Assembly: GCF_001305675.1 (NCBI RefSeq)
Contig: NZ_CP011853.1
Coordinates: 1,674,001-1,738,000 of the forward strand
Direction of reading: 5' to 3'
Length of the DNA stretch: 64,000 nucleotides
DNA from: Gordonia phthalatica
Lineage (GTDB): Bacteria; Actinomycetota; Actinomycetes; Mycobacteriales; Mycobacteriaceae
Every line of letters begins with the position of its first letter. The first letter of the stretch is position 1. Shown here one piece after another: positions 20,630-33,784 of this stretch. Under the pieces are notes generated by a model. That model saw only the letters and a program-made list of their open reading frames with translations, searched no databases and was not told where the DNA came from. Position numbers and translations under genes: made by a program.

Positions 20630-21139
20630 ATGACGCGACGGCACGCAGTGGTCCCGACCGACCTGGGCGATCTGACGATGGTCGCCGACGGCCCGAACCT
20701 GGCCGCCATCTACTTCCCGGGCCACTGGCATCTGCCCGCGGAGTCCGCCTACGGCGACGAGACGACCGCCGACGACCCGGTCTTCGCCCGGACTGCGACA
20801 GAACTTGCCGAATACCTGGCGGGGGAGCGACGTGACTTCGACATCCCGCTCGCCACCGATGGCGACGACTTCTCGGAGCGGGTCTGGGCGATGCTGAAAG
20901 AGATCCCGTACGGCGAGACCACCACCTACGGCGCCCTCGCCACCAGGCTCGGCAATCCGCGACTGGCGCAACGCGTCGGCCAATGCGTCGGGCACAACCC
21001 GATCAGCATCATCATCCCGTGCCACCGTGTGGTCGGGGCCGACGGCTCGTTGACCGGTTACGCGGGCGGACTCGACCGCAAGCGTCGGCTCCTCGACCTG
21101 GAAGAGCCGCGCGAAGTTCGAGAATCGCGATTGTTCTGA
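20630..21139 (+). CDS. ogt: Methylated-DNA-protein cysteine methyltransferase, first copy
   Basis: A 169-residue suicide repair protein that takes alkyl groups from O6-alkylguanine onto a Cys. The active site IIPCHRVVGADGSLTGYAGG has the acceptor Cys at about residue 130. The Arg finger expected in an A-R-A-V-G context reads LAQRVG here, so Gln appears at that position. ATG at 20630 is chosen for its GAGAGGTG ribosome site; an ATG 21 bases upstream lacks one. It heads the alkylation-repair cluster, about 43 bases before the sigma factor gene. Confidence 0.92.
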   Translation: MTRRHAVVPTDLGDLTMVADGPNLAAIYFPGHWHLPAESAYGDETTADDPVFARTATELAEYLAGERRDFDIPLATDGDDFSERVWAMLKEIPYGETTTYGALATRLGNPRLAQRVGQCVGHNPISIIIPCHRVVGADGSLTGYAGGLDRKRRLLDLEEPREVRESRLF

Positions 21140-21182
21140 CCGTCGACCTCACAGTGGCGGCCCACCGCGCGTCTACCGTGTG

Positions 21183-21671
21183 ATGACCATGAGAGAACCG
21201 TTCGAGCACGCCGTCGACCGGCACGGAGCTACCGTCCTGCGGGTCTGTCGCGCGGTGTTGGGACCCGGCCCGGATGCGGACGACGCATGGCAGGAGACCT
21301 TCCTCGCCGCACTGAAGGCCTGGGCGACCCTCGACGACGACACGAACATCGAGGCGTGGCTGGTGCGGGTGGCGCAACGGAAGGCGATCGACGTGGTGCG
21401 CGGCCGCGCGCGGCGTGCCGTTCCGACCGACGAACTGCCCGACACCGTGGTGTCACAACGACTGCCGGCAGAGGACGCCGACGTGTGGGATGCCGTCGCG
21501 CGGCTTCCGGAACGACAGCGACTGGCCGTCGCCTACCACTACCTGGGGCATCTGACGCATGTGGAGACCGCGGAACTGATCGGCGGCACACCGGCCGCGG
21601 TGCGTCGCGCGGCCGCCGACGGCCTCAAACGATTGCGAACCGTGTACGCAGCAGAAGGGATGGACCGATGA
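21183..21671 (+). CDS. Short ECF-type sigma factor leading an alkylation-repair operon
   Basis: A 162-residue sigma-70-family protein with region 2 (DADDAWQETFLAALKAW at about 30-50, then AWLVRVAQRKAIDVVRGRARR) and region 4 (RLPERQRLAVAYHYLGHLTHVETAELIGGTPAAVRRA at about 108-145, a helix-turn-helix). There is no C-terminal sensor domain and no anti-sigma gene beside it. Its stop overlaps the ATG of the second ogt by 4 bases (ATGA). Start is uncertain: GTG 21180, ATG 21183 and ATG 21189 are all in frame and no ribosome site is seen, so leaderless translation is possible. It plausibly controls the repair genes downstream, in place of an Ada regulator; this is inference. Confidence 0.88.
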   Translation: MTMREPFEHAVDRHGATVLRVCRAVLGPGPDADDAWQETFLAALKAWATLDDDTNIEAWLVRVAQRKAIDVVRGRARRAVPTDELPDTVVSQRLPAEDADVWDAVARLPERQRLAVAYHYLGHLTHVETAELIGGTPAAVRRAAADGLKRLRTVYAAEGMDR

Positions 21672-22261
21672 CGGAGCAGACCGACGTGTTTCCCGTGGCC
21701 GACACCGACCTGAGTAGGCTCCGCGACCGCCTCGGTGCCGCTGCCGAGCGCGGCGGCCTCCTCGACGTCGCCTACCGGACCGTCGACACCCCGGTCGGGC
21801 GGCTGCTCCTGGCCGCGACCGAGCGCGGCCTGGTGCGCGTCGCGTTCGAATCGGAGGGCTTCGACGGGGTTCTCCAGGCGCTCGCGGACAGGGTGAGCCC
21901 GAACATCCTGCGGGCCCCGGCCCGACTCGACGCGGTCGCAGCCCAGCTCGACGACTACTTCGCCGGGCGGCGCCGGGCCTTCGACGTGCCGCTGGATTTC
22001 CGACTCTCGACCGGGTTCCGGCAGACCGTTCAGCAGTACCTGCCCCACATCGGCTACGGGCACACGCAGTCGTACAAGCAGGTCGCCGAATCGGTCGGCA
22101 ACCCGGGCGCGGTCCGCGCGGTCGGCACCGCGTGTGCCACCAACCCGCTGCCCGTGGTGGTGCCCTGCCATCGGGTGCTGCGGTCCGACGGCTCGCTCGG
22201 CGGCTACCTCGGCGGCGCCGCCGCCAAGACCACGCTCCTCAGGTTGGAGAGCGCGGCGTGA
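21668..22261 (+). CDS. Methylated-DNA-protein cysteine methyltransferase, second copy
   Basis: A 197-residue Ogt-type protein. The catalytic motif VVPCHRVLRSDGSLGGYLGG has its acceptor Cys at about residue 166, and the expected Arg finger is present in AVRAVGTACATNP. The N-terminal 90 residues are the usual RNase H-like cap, with an extra 35-residue leader but no Ada zinc-binding Cys cluster, so it should not be a self-activating regulator. Overlaps the sigma gene (ATGA) and alkB (GTGA) by 4 bases each. Confidence 0.93.
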   Translation: MTEQTDVFPVADTDLSRLRDRLGAAAERGGLLDVAYRTVDTPVGRLLLAATERGLVRVAFESEGFDGVLQALADRVSPNILRAPARLDAVAAQLDDYFAGRRRAFDVPLDFRLSTGFRQTVQQYLPHIGYGHTQSYKQVAESVGNPGAVRAVGTACATNPLPVVVPCHRVLRSDGSLGGYLGGAAAKTTLLRLESAA

Positions 22262-22923
22262 ACTCGCTCTTCGACGACTCCGAGCTCGGGGTGCCGACTC
22301 CGGACCTGCCCGACGGGACCGCGCACGTTCCAGGATGGCTCACCGCCCGACAGCAGCGGTGGCTGGTCGATCAGTTCCGGCACTGGGCGGCAGGTCCGGT
22401 GCCGCCGCATTCGCCGATGATCGGACAGCATCCGATGAGCGTGCGCGCAGTCTGCCTCGGCTGGCACTGGCGGCCCTACGCCTACTCAAGGGAGGCGGTC
22501 GACGTGAACGGCCGCCGCGTTCTCGACTTCCCCGACTGGATGGTGCGCCTCGGCAGACAGGCGCTGGCCGCCGTCGACCACCCCGACGCCGCCGAGTACA
22601 CGCCGGACACCGCGATCGTGAACTTCTACGACGACACCGCGAAGATGGGCATGCATCAAGACCGGGACGAGCGGTCGACGGCACCCGTCGTGTCCCTGTC
22701 GATCGGCGACACCGCGCGGTTCCGTTTCGGCAACACGGAGAACCGCGGCCGCCCCTACCTCGACCTGGATCTGCACTCCGGCGACCTGTTCGTCTTCGGC
22801 GGGCCGGCCCGCCTCGCTTTCCACGGCGTCCCGAAGATCCACCCCGGCACCGCGCCGCACGACTGCGGGCTCGCCGCCGGGCGCCTCAACATCACCATGC
22901 GGGTGACCGGCCTCGACGGTTGA
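22258..22923 (+). CDS. alkB: AlkB-family Fe(II)/2-oxoglutarate DNA demethylase
   Basis: A 221-residue dioxygenase expected to remove 1-methyladenine and 3-methylcytosine lesions by oxidation. Iron ligands are the HxD of MHQDRDE near residue 132 and the His of FHGVPKI near residue 188; the 2-oxoglutarate-binding pair is in GRLNITMR near residue 210. The substrate-lid region and the NFYDDTAKMGMH motif fit E. coli AlkB. The GTG start overlaps the ogt stop by 4 bases. Confidence 0.93.
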   Translation: MNSLFDDSELGVPTPDLPDGTAHVPGWLTARQQRWLVDQFRHWAAGPVPPHSPMIGQHPMSVRAVCLGWHWRPYAYSREAVDVNGRRVLDFPDWMVRLGRQALAAVDHPDAAEYTPDTAIVNFYDDTAKMGMHQDRDERSTAPVVSLSIGDTARFRFGNTENRGRPYLDLDLHSGDLFVFGGPARLAFHGVPKIHPGTAPHDCGLAAGRLNITMRVTGLDG

Positions 22924-22939
22924 GCGGTAGGAAGAGACC

Positions 22940-23575
22940 ATGGCTTCAGAACCCCCGCAGACACCCGACGACGGAGGCGCCGCCGTCGGCCTGGTGATCG
23001 GCGACGACGGCCTCGCGCGACCGGCGTGGGCGAGCGTCGACCCGATGCTCCGCGAGTACTACGACACCGAGTGGGGCATGCCGGTCCGCGACGAGCACGG
23101 CATGTTCGAGCGGCTGACGCTGGAGGCGTTCCAGTCCGGGCTGTCGTGGGCCACCATCCTGCGCAAGCGTCCTGCGTTCCGCGCCGCGTTCGACGACTTC
23201 GATCCGGAGAAGGTGGCGCGCTACGACGAAACCGACTTCGAGCGCCTCATGGGCGACTCTGGAATCGTGCGCAACAGGGCCAAGATCCGGGCCGCCATCA
23301 CCAACGCGAACGCCACCGTCGCCTTGCGGGCGAAGGGCGGTCTCGCGGACTTCGTGTGGTCGTTCCAGCCCGCGCAGACGCCGCGACCGCACACGATCGC
23401 CGAGATCCCGACGCAGTCGGAGGAGTCGAAGGCCCTCGCGAAAGCCCTTCGGAAGGAAGGTTTCTCGTTTGTCGGGCCCACCACCATGTACGCACTGATG
23501 GAGGCCGTCGGCATCGTCGACACCAATCTGGTGGGCTCCTACCGGCGCGGTGCGTCCGGAGTCTGGCCGGAATGA
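22940..23575 (+). CDS. tag: DNA-3-methyladenine glycosylase I, without zinc-snap residues
   Basis: A 211-residue base-excision enzyme for 3-methyladenine. Family motifs seen are YYDTEWGMPV near residue 35, ERLTLEAFQSGLSWATILRKRPAFR, DSGIVRNRAKI and GFSFVGPTTMYALMEAVGIV. The Cys and His ligands of the E. coli TAG zinc site are replaced: RPAW stands where RCxW is usual, YYD where YHD is usual, and no HxxxC follows GIVDTNL. The catalytic Glu in DTEWG is kept. ATG is 16 bases after alkB and has a GGAAGAGA ribosome site. Confidence 0.92.
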   Translation: MASEPPQTPDDGGAAVGLVIGDDGLARPAWASVDPMLREYYDTEWGMPVRDEHGMFERLTLEAFQSGLSWATILRKRPAFRAAFDDFDPEKVARYDETDFERLMGDSGIVRNRAKIRAAITNANATVALRAKGGLADFVWSFQPAQTPRPHTIAEIPTQSEESKALAKALRKEGFSFVGPTTMYALMEAVGIVDTNLVGSYRRGASGVWPE

Positions 23576-24405
23576 GCCGGATACGGCTCGACGCGAACGG
23601 TCCCTTCGATCACCGTGCCGCCCTCGCAGTCCTTGCAGCGCACCGCACCGAGGGCGTCGAACGGGTCGACGACCGCGGCATCACCCGGCTGCTGACGGTG
23701 GGCGACGACGACCATCTCGTCACGGTGGCATTGGATCCCGCAGGTGCGCTCGCGACCGTCGACACCGCGGACACCCGGGTGCACGCGGCGGTGGCCGACC
23801 GGATCCGCCGCTGGTTCGACCTCGACGCGGACCTCGACGCCGTCAACGACGTCCTGGCGGCCGACCCGATGTTCGCCGACCACGTCGCACAGCGTCCCGG
23901 GCTGCGCATCACCCGCTGCGCCGACGCCTTTGAGACCGTCGTGGAGACCGTTCTAGGACAGCAGGTCACCCTTGCCGCCGCGCGGCTGTTCGACGCCCGG
24001 CTGGTGGCCGCGTACGGGGCCGACGGTCCCTCGGGTCTGCGGCGGTTCCCGACTCCCGCGAGCCTGCTCGCGGTCCCGGTCGACGAACTCCGGGCGACCC
24101 TGCGCGTGACCGGGGCACGAGCGAAGACGGTCCACGAGGTGGCAGGCTTCTTCGTCGACCGAGAGCCGGGTGGACCGCTCCCGGAGCGATCCGATCTCGC
24201 CGCCCTGTACGGCATCGGACCGTGGACGCTCGACTACCTCGCGGTCCGCGCCGGAGACGATACCGACGCCTTCCCGGCGACCGACGCGGTGCTGCGTCGC
24301 ATGCTGTCGGCGCACGGGATCGGCGCTGACGCCGTCGAGCGCTGGTGCCCCGTCCGCAGCTACGCGGCGGTCCGCCTGTGGGCGATGTCGGGGGCGCTGG
24401 ACTGA
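23572..24405 (+). CDS. alkA: AlkA-type DNA-3-methyladenine glycosylase II
   Basis: A 277-residue broad-range alkyl-base glycosylase. The helix-hairpin-helix and GPD motif read LYGIGPWTLDYLAVRAGDD near residue 210, and the catalytic Asp is in FPATDAVLRRML at about residue 237. VVETVLGQQVTLAAAR near residue 125 is the usual helix start. An N-terminal mixed beta domain replaces the Ada module that is fused to AlkA in many actinobacteria. The ATG overlaps the tag stop by 4 bases. Confidence 0.9.
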   Translation: MSRIRLDANGPFDHRAALAVLAAHRTEGVERVDDRGITRLLTVGDDDHLVTVALDPAGALATVDTADTRVHAAVADRIRRWFDLDADLDAVNDVLAADPMFADHVAQRPGLRITRCADAFETVVETVLGQQVTLAAARLFDARLVAAYGADGPSGLRRFPTPASLLAVPVDELRATLRVTGARAKTVHEVAGFFVDREPGGPLPERSDLAALYGIGPWTLDYLAVRAGDDTDAFPATDAVLRRMLSAHGIGADAVERWCPVRSYAAVRLWAMSGALD

Positions 24406-24493
24406 GATGTTCGGCTCGCCTGAAAGCGCGGTGCGATCGCCAGTAGGCTGAAGCGGCATTCGCCGGATTCGACAATGCTCCTGGAAGGACACC

Positions 24494-25576
24494 GTGACAG
24501 ACGACGCCGCGCCCGCAGATCGTCGGACCGCCGCCGTCCTGCATCGGCTCGGAGCTGCGAGCTGGTCCCTGATCGGGATCGTCGTCCTGGCGCTCGCCGC
24601 GGCGGCCGCGGTCGGCGCGGTCAGCGGCATCCTGGTCCCGCTGGTCGTCGCGGTGATCATCGGGATAGTCCTGGAACCGCTCTCGGAGATGCTGCAGCGG
24701 CGCGGCGTGCCCGCCGTGCTCGCGACCGTCGTCTGTCTCGGGGTGCTGCTGGCCGCGGCCGCGGGGACCATCACGATCGTCGTCCTCGGCTTCATCGATC
24801 AGTGGCCCGAGATCCTCCGCCAGATCAACGCCGGCTGGAGCGTCCTCCTGGACTGGCTGAACGACCACGACTCCGACACCGCCTGGCTGGAGCACGTCCG
24901 CACCGCGGTGGAGCAGTACGCACCGGAAGTGGGGCAGGGCGTCCTCGGTGCCGTGACGAGCACCGTCTACGGAGTCTTCGCCCTCGTGATGGGCCTGTTC
25001 TTCTCGGTATTCTTCCTGTTCTTCGTCTTGCGCGACGGCCCCCGTTTCCCGGACTGGATCGCGAGGACCACGCCGCTGCGCGCCGATGAGGTGCACGAAG
25101 TAGTCGACCAGTGCCGGCGCTCGCTGCGCGGCTACTTCCGCGGCACCGCCGTCACCGCGATCGTCACCGCGCCGATCTTCGTGATCCCGTTGTTGATCCT
25201 TCAAGTGCCGCTGGTGATCCCGATCTTCGTGCTGTACTTCTTCCTCTCGTTCATCCCGTTCCTCGGGGCCTGGATCACCGGTGTCTTCGCCGTGCTGATC
25301 GCCTTCGGATCGGGCGGGACGACGGCGGCGATCATCATCGGCGTGACCTTCATGATCTCGAACGGCACCATCCAGAGCGCCGTGAGTTCGTGGGCGCTCG
25401 GTTCGTCGTTGAAGATCCATCCCGTCGCGGTGCTGCTCGCGACGATGGTCGGCGGTGCCGTCGCGGGCCTTCTCGGAATGGTTCTGGGAGCTCCCGTGAC
25501 CGCCGCGGTGACCAAGTCGATCGTCGCGATCAGGCGACTTCGAGCCGCTCGAGACCCGGTGTCCGACACCGAATGA
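24494..25576 (+). CDS. AI-2E family (PerM/UPF0118) membrane transporter
   Basis: A 360-residue polytopic protein with about eight membrane helices: three near the N-terminus (ending about residue 100), an amphipathic outer section (DQWPEILRQINAGW to about 160), then five more including FFSVFFLFFVLRDG and the paired segments around FVLYFFLSFIPFLGAW, the most conserved family motif. Members have been linked to autoinducer export or sodium/proton exchange, but the substrate here cannot be told. GTG start with a GGAAGGA ribosome site. It lies 88 bases after alkA and may have its own promoter. Confidence 0.88.
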   Translation: MTDDAAPADRRTAAVLHRLGAASWSLIGIVVLALAAAAAVGAVSGILVPLVVAVIIGIVLEPLSEMLQRRGVPAVLATVVCLGVLLAAAAGTITIVVLGFIDQWPEILRQINAGWSVLLDWLNDHDSDTAWLEHVRTAVEQYAPEVGQGVLGAVTSTVYGVFALVMGLFFSVFFLFFVLRDGPRFPDWIARTTPLRADEVHEVVDQCRRSLRGYFRGTAVTAIVTAPIFVIPLLILQVPLVIPIFVLYFFLSFIPFLGAWITGVFAVLIAFGSGGTTAAIIIGVTFMISNGTIQSAVSSWALGSSLKIHPVAVLLATMVGGAVAGLLGMVLGAPVTAAVTKSIVAIRRLRAARDPVSDTE

Positions 25577-25740
25577 GTGCTTGTTTCTGCAAGCAGTGCA
25601 GGTCGCACAGAAAACTTGTGTGTGCCAGGTCTCGCATTCGCGAGTCGGGTCGATTCATCTCACGAAAGGCGGGACAATATGGGGCGACTGAATATCAGAT
25701 AGTTCCACAAGAACAACGATCAGAATGAGGTTGACCACAC

Positions 25741-27975
<2,235 letters not shown>

Positions 27976-27988
27976 TTCCGTGCTGACC

Positions 27989-28025
27989 AGAACACCCGGT
28001 CCGTCTCGTGCGGGCCGGGTGTTCT
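27989..28025 (+). terminator. Rho-independent-type terminator after icd2
   Basis: Fifteen-base arms with one mismatch (outer 11 bases AGAACACCCGG pair perfectly with CCGGGTGTTCT) and a seven-base loop, starting 13 bases after the icd2 stop. The tail GTTCTC is only weakly U-rich. Confidence 0.75.
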
Positions 28026-28051
28026 GTTCTCGGTGGGCATAGACTGCCGAG

Positions 28052-28768
28052 GTGACGAGTCCGAGTGAAGGAGCCGCTGCGCCCCTCGCAGTCCGATCCC
28101 CGCTGGCAGAGCAGTTGATCGCCGCGCACGACGATTTCCTGAGACAGCGTCCGCCCTCCGCCGACGAAGACGTGCACATGCTCGGCGGGATCGTCGACCA
28201 CGTCATCGACCGCTGCACCGAACCCGGAGACGCGGTCTTCGATCCGTTCGCGGGTTTCGGCACCACGCTGCTGCGGGCGGGGGCGCTCGGTCGCCGGGCC
28301 TACGGCGTCGAGCTCCTCCCGGAGCGGGTCGCCGCGCTCCGCGCACAGATGCCGAACGCCCGGATTCATGAAGGCGACGCTCGTGCGATGGTGCGTGTGC
28401 TCCGGGCGGCGGGGGAGCCTGCGGACTCGTGCGCGAGTCTGGTCCTCACCTCACCGCCGTACATGACGTCCGACGACCATGACGCAGACCCCCTGACCGC
28501 GTACGAGGAGACCGGTGCCGACTATCCCCGCTACCTCCGCGAGCTCGGCCTCGTGGCGGCGCAGTGCGCGCACGTCGTCGTGCCCGGCGGCTACGTCGTG
28601 TGGAATGTCGCCGACATCCACCACCTCGGCCGGACGACGCACCTGATCGCCGACTGCCGTCGCGTCCTCGGTGAACACCTGGCCGAGGTCGGCACCACGG
28701 ACATAGTGTGGGACCGGTACCCGCACGACCTGGTCGCCGACGCGCTCCTGGTCTTCCGAAAGGCCTGA
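28052..28768 (+). CDS. Orphan N4/N6-type DNA methyltransferase
   Basis: A 238-residue SAM-dependent amino-methyltransferase. Motif I (DPFAGFGTTLLRAGALGRRAYGVE) starts near residue 63, and the catalytic motif IV TSPPYM is near residue 133, so the order is I then IV. The protein is small, with little room for a target-recognition domain, and no restriction gene is adjacent. It could modify DNA as a solitary regulator, or act on RNA; the TSPPY motif favours DNA. GTG start just after the icd2 terminator. The next gene follows after four bases. Confidence 0.8.
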   Translation: MTSPSEGAAAPLAVRSPLAEQLIAAHDDFLRQRPPSADEDVHMLGGIVDHVIDRCTEPGDAVFDPFAGFGTTLLRAGALGRRAYGVELLPERVAALRAQMPNARIHEGDARAMVRVLRAAGEPADSCASLVLTSPPYMTSDDHDADPLTAYEETGADYPRYLRELGLVAAQCAHVVVPGGYVVWNVADIHHLGRTTHLIADCRRVLGEHLAEVGTTDIVWDRYPHDLVADALLVFRKA

Positions 28769-28772
28769 TGCC

Positions 28773-29096
28773 GTGAGCGACGAGCCGTTGCACCTTCCCG
28801 ATCTCGGGGTCCCGTCGGCGATGTACGGGGAACCGATGAAGGTCTCCGACCGGGTCACCGTGGTGCCGGTCAGTGCACCCGCGGGACGATTCCGCGGAGC
28901 GCGTCCGCTCGGGGTGTTCGCGATCATCGACGGCGACGTCGTCTGGCGTCCCGCCACAGACGACACCGCGATCGCGCTGCTCGGCATCAGTGTGGGCATG
29001 GTGGCGACCGTGCTGTCGCTCACGGCGGTGATCCGGAACCCTCCGTGGCTGCCGTCGAGCCGATGGCCGTTCAGCCGGACGTCGACGGCGGAGTAG
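28773..29096 (+). CDS. Small protein with GerW/YtfJ-like N-terminus and one membrane helix
   Basis: A 107-residue protein. YGEPMKVSDRVTVVPVSAP at about residues 18-36 resembles the start of GerW/YtfJ-family proteins, which are small soluble spore-associated proteins in Firmicutes and of unknown role in actinobacteria. Residues 65-87 form a hydrophobic, probable membrane segment, followed by a short basic tail. GTG start four bases after the methyltransferase stop, so the two are likely co-transcribed. Its 3' end overlaps the opposing sigma factor gene by 26 bases. Family assignment is tentative. Confidence 0.6.
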   Translation: MSDEPLHLPDLGVPSAMYGEPMKVSDRVTVVPVSAPAGRFRGARPLGVFAIIDGDVVWRPATDDTAIALLGISVGMVATVLSLTAVIRNPPWLPSSRWPFSRTSTAE

Positions 29097-30369
29097 CGAT
29101 CTCGAGGAGCGACTCGGCGAGGAAGTCGTCCTCGACCGCGTTGCCGGGCAGCGCCAACGCATCGCGATAGGCGGCCGCTGCCGCCGGGCCGTCACCGAGT
29201 TCGACGAGCGTGATGGCGCGCGCGACGTGGTACGGCCGATATCGGATCAACGCGCGGTCGTCGGCCAGTCGGTCGAGCATCCGCATCCCGTACTCGGACC
29301 CGTACGCTCTGCCGACCGCGACGGCCCGACCCAACGCCACCACCGGGCCGGGATCGTGCGCCTCCAGGAGTCGGTACAGGACCGCGATCTGCTCCCAGTC
29401 GGTGGCGTCGGAATCGGATGCCTCGGCGTGCACGGCGGCGATCGCGGCCTGGATCGCGTAGGGACCGGCGTCCGGCGAGCCTGCCGCGTATTCGGCGAGG
29501 CGAAGGCCCTCGGCGATCATGTCCCGATCCCACAGTGCGCGGTCCTGTTTGGCGAGAGGCACCGGGCGATCGCCGTCGAGCCGGGCGGGTCGTCGAGCCT
29601 GCGTCAGCAGGAGCAGTGCGAGCAGGCCGATCGTCTCGGCGCGCGGGAGCAGTCGTGCGAGCAGTCGTGCGAGGGATATCGCCTCCGCTGCGAGGTGGTC
29701 GCTGATGTGCTCGGCGCCGGACGAGCGCGCGAAGCCCTCGGCGTACAGCAGGTACACCACGCGCAGCACACCCGGAGTTCGGTCGGGGAGGTCGTCGGGG
29801 GTCGGGGGAGTGAACGGCACGCCCAGCGTCGAGAGTCGCTTCTTGGCGCGCACGATCCGCTGCTGCATCGTCGGGACCGGGACCAGCAGTGCGTGCGCGA
29901 CTTCCGACGTCGTCAGGCCCGCCACGAAACGCAGGGTCAACGCGATTCGATCTTCCGGGGCGAGCGTCGGGTGAGCGCAGGCGAAGAACATGCCGAGACG
30001 GTCGTCCGGGAGGGCGGCCTCGTCGAGGTCGGCGGGATCGACGTAGCCGAGCGGCCGCGGGTCGCGCTCGGATTGGATGTGCAGTCTCGCGAGCTTGTCG
30101 GCGAGGACCTTCTCTCGGCGCACGACGTCGAGCGCCTTCCGTTTGGCGGTGGTCGTCAGCCAGGCCTCGGGAGACGCCGGGACTCCGGTTTCCGGCCACG
30201 TGATCAGCGCCTGCGCAAGGGCCTCCTGGAGAGCGTCCTCCGCCAGGTCCAGGTCGCCGAAGCGGCCGGTCAGGCGTGCCAGCAGTCGGGATCGAGTCTC
30301 TCGATCGAGAGTCGCCGCGCGACGGACCTCCTCGTCGGAGGTCCGCCTGCGGCCTGCGGACTCATTCAC
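29071..30369 (-). CDS. ECF42-type sigma factor with C-terminal TPR-like domain
   Basis: A 432-residue sigma factor. Region 2 (FGDLDLAEDALQEALAQAL near residue 36) and region 4 (LTLRFVAGLTTSEVAHALLVPVPTMQQRIVRAKKRL near residue 145) are followed by a long helical DUF6596/TPR-type extension from about residue 190. This architecture and the adjacent YCII/DGPF gene identify the ECF42 group, in which the C-terminal extension rather than an anti-sigma factor is thought to control activity. GTG start three bases after the YCII stop. Confidence 0.9.
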   Translation of the reverse strand: MNESAGRRRTSDEEVRRAATLDRETRSRLLARLTGRFGDLDLAEDALQEALAQALITWPETGVPASPEAWLTTTAKRKALDVVRREKVLADKLARLHIQSERDPRPLGYVDPADLDEAALPDDRLGMFFACAHPTLAPEDRIALTLRFVAGLTTSEVAHALLVPVPTMQQRIVRAKKRLSTLGVPFTPPTPDDLPDRTPGVLRVVYLLYAEGFARSSGAEHISDHLAAEAISLARLLARLLPRAETIGLLALLLLTQARRPARLDGDRPVPLAKQDRALWDRDMIAEGLRLAEYAAGSPDAGPYAIQAAIAAVHAEASDSDATDWEQIAVLYRLLEAHDPGPVVALGRAVAVGRAYGSEYGMRMLDRLADDRALIRYRPYHVARAITLVELGDGPAAAAAYRDALALPGNAVEDDFLAESLLEIATPPSTSG

Positions 30370-30372
30370 GGC

Positions 30373-30717
30373 TCAGTACGGGGCCAGCGGTCGGATCTCG
30401 ACGTGCCCGCCCGGTGCGGAGCCCGGGCTGCGGCGCGCCCACGCGATCGCCTCGTCGACGTCCGCCACATCGATGATGTAGCCGCCGCCGACGAACTCCT
30501 GCACCTCCGCGAACGGACCGGACGAGGCGACGACGCGTTCGCCTGCGTCGTCGGTGTGCACGACCACCTTCTCGTCCTCCAGCGCGAAGGAGGAGACGAC
30601 GACGCCGGCGTCGGTGATCTCCTTGTCGAAGGCGAAGAACTCGTCGGGGCTCGCGCCGCCGTCCTCGCCGCAGGCCGGATCGTTCACGTGGCCCATCAGC
30701 AACAGTGCGTACTTCAT
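30373..30717 (-). CDS. YCII/DGPF-domain protein paired with the ECF42 sigma factor
   Basis: A 114-residue ferredoxin-like-fold protein. Family marks are MKYALLLMGH at the start and VVASSGPFAEVQEFVGGGYIIDV near residue 60, where SGPF replaces DGPF. It is upstream of the sigma gene in the same operon, the standard ECF42 arrangement, in which YCII genes are typical sigma targets. Biochemical function is unknown. The start at 30717 gives the family length; an open frame continues 60 bases upstream without a ribosome site. Confidence 0.85.
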   Translation of the reverse strand: MKYALLLMGHVNDPACGEDGGASPDEFFAFDKEITDAGVVVSSFALEDEKVVVHTDDAGERVVASSGPFAEVQEFVGGGYIIDVADVDEAIAWARRSPGSAPGGHVEIRPLAPY

Positions 30718-30843
30718 GGCATCTCCCAGTGATGTCGTTCGAGCGGTGTCATGTCGAGCCGAACTGCCCGACACCATGGTGACGTACGGGGAGCGCGGAG
30801 ATCGACAGCTCGATGGAAATCGAGGAGATGCCGGACAGTTCTT

Positions 30844-33648
<2,805 letters not shown>

Positions 33649-33784
33649 GTGACTTCTCCACCTTCCGCGTTGGGCGCGGCCCGAGGCCGGGTCGTGCGAG
33701 GCATCTGACTACCTTCGACGCTACGCGGGATCGCCCAAAACGGATACCGGTCGCGGGGATGTCGAGCAGGCTTTCGGCTCGCTG

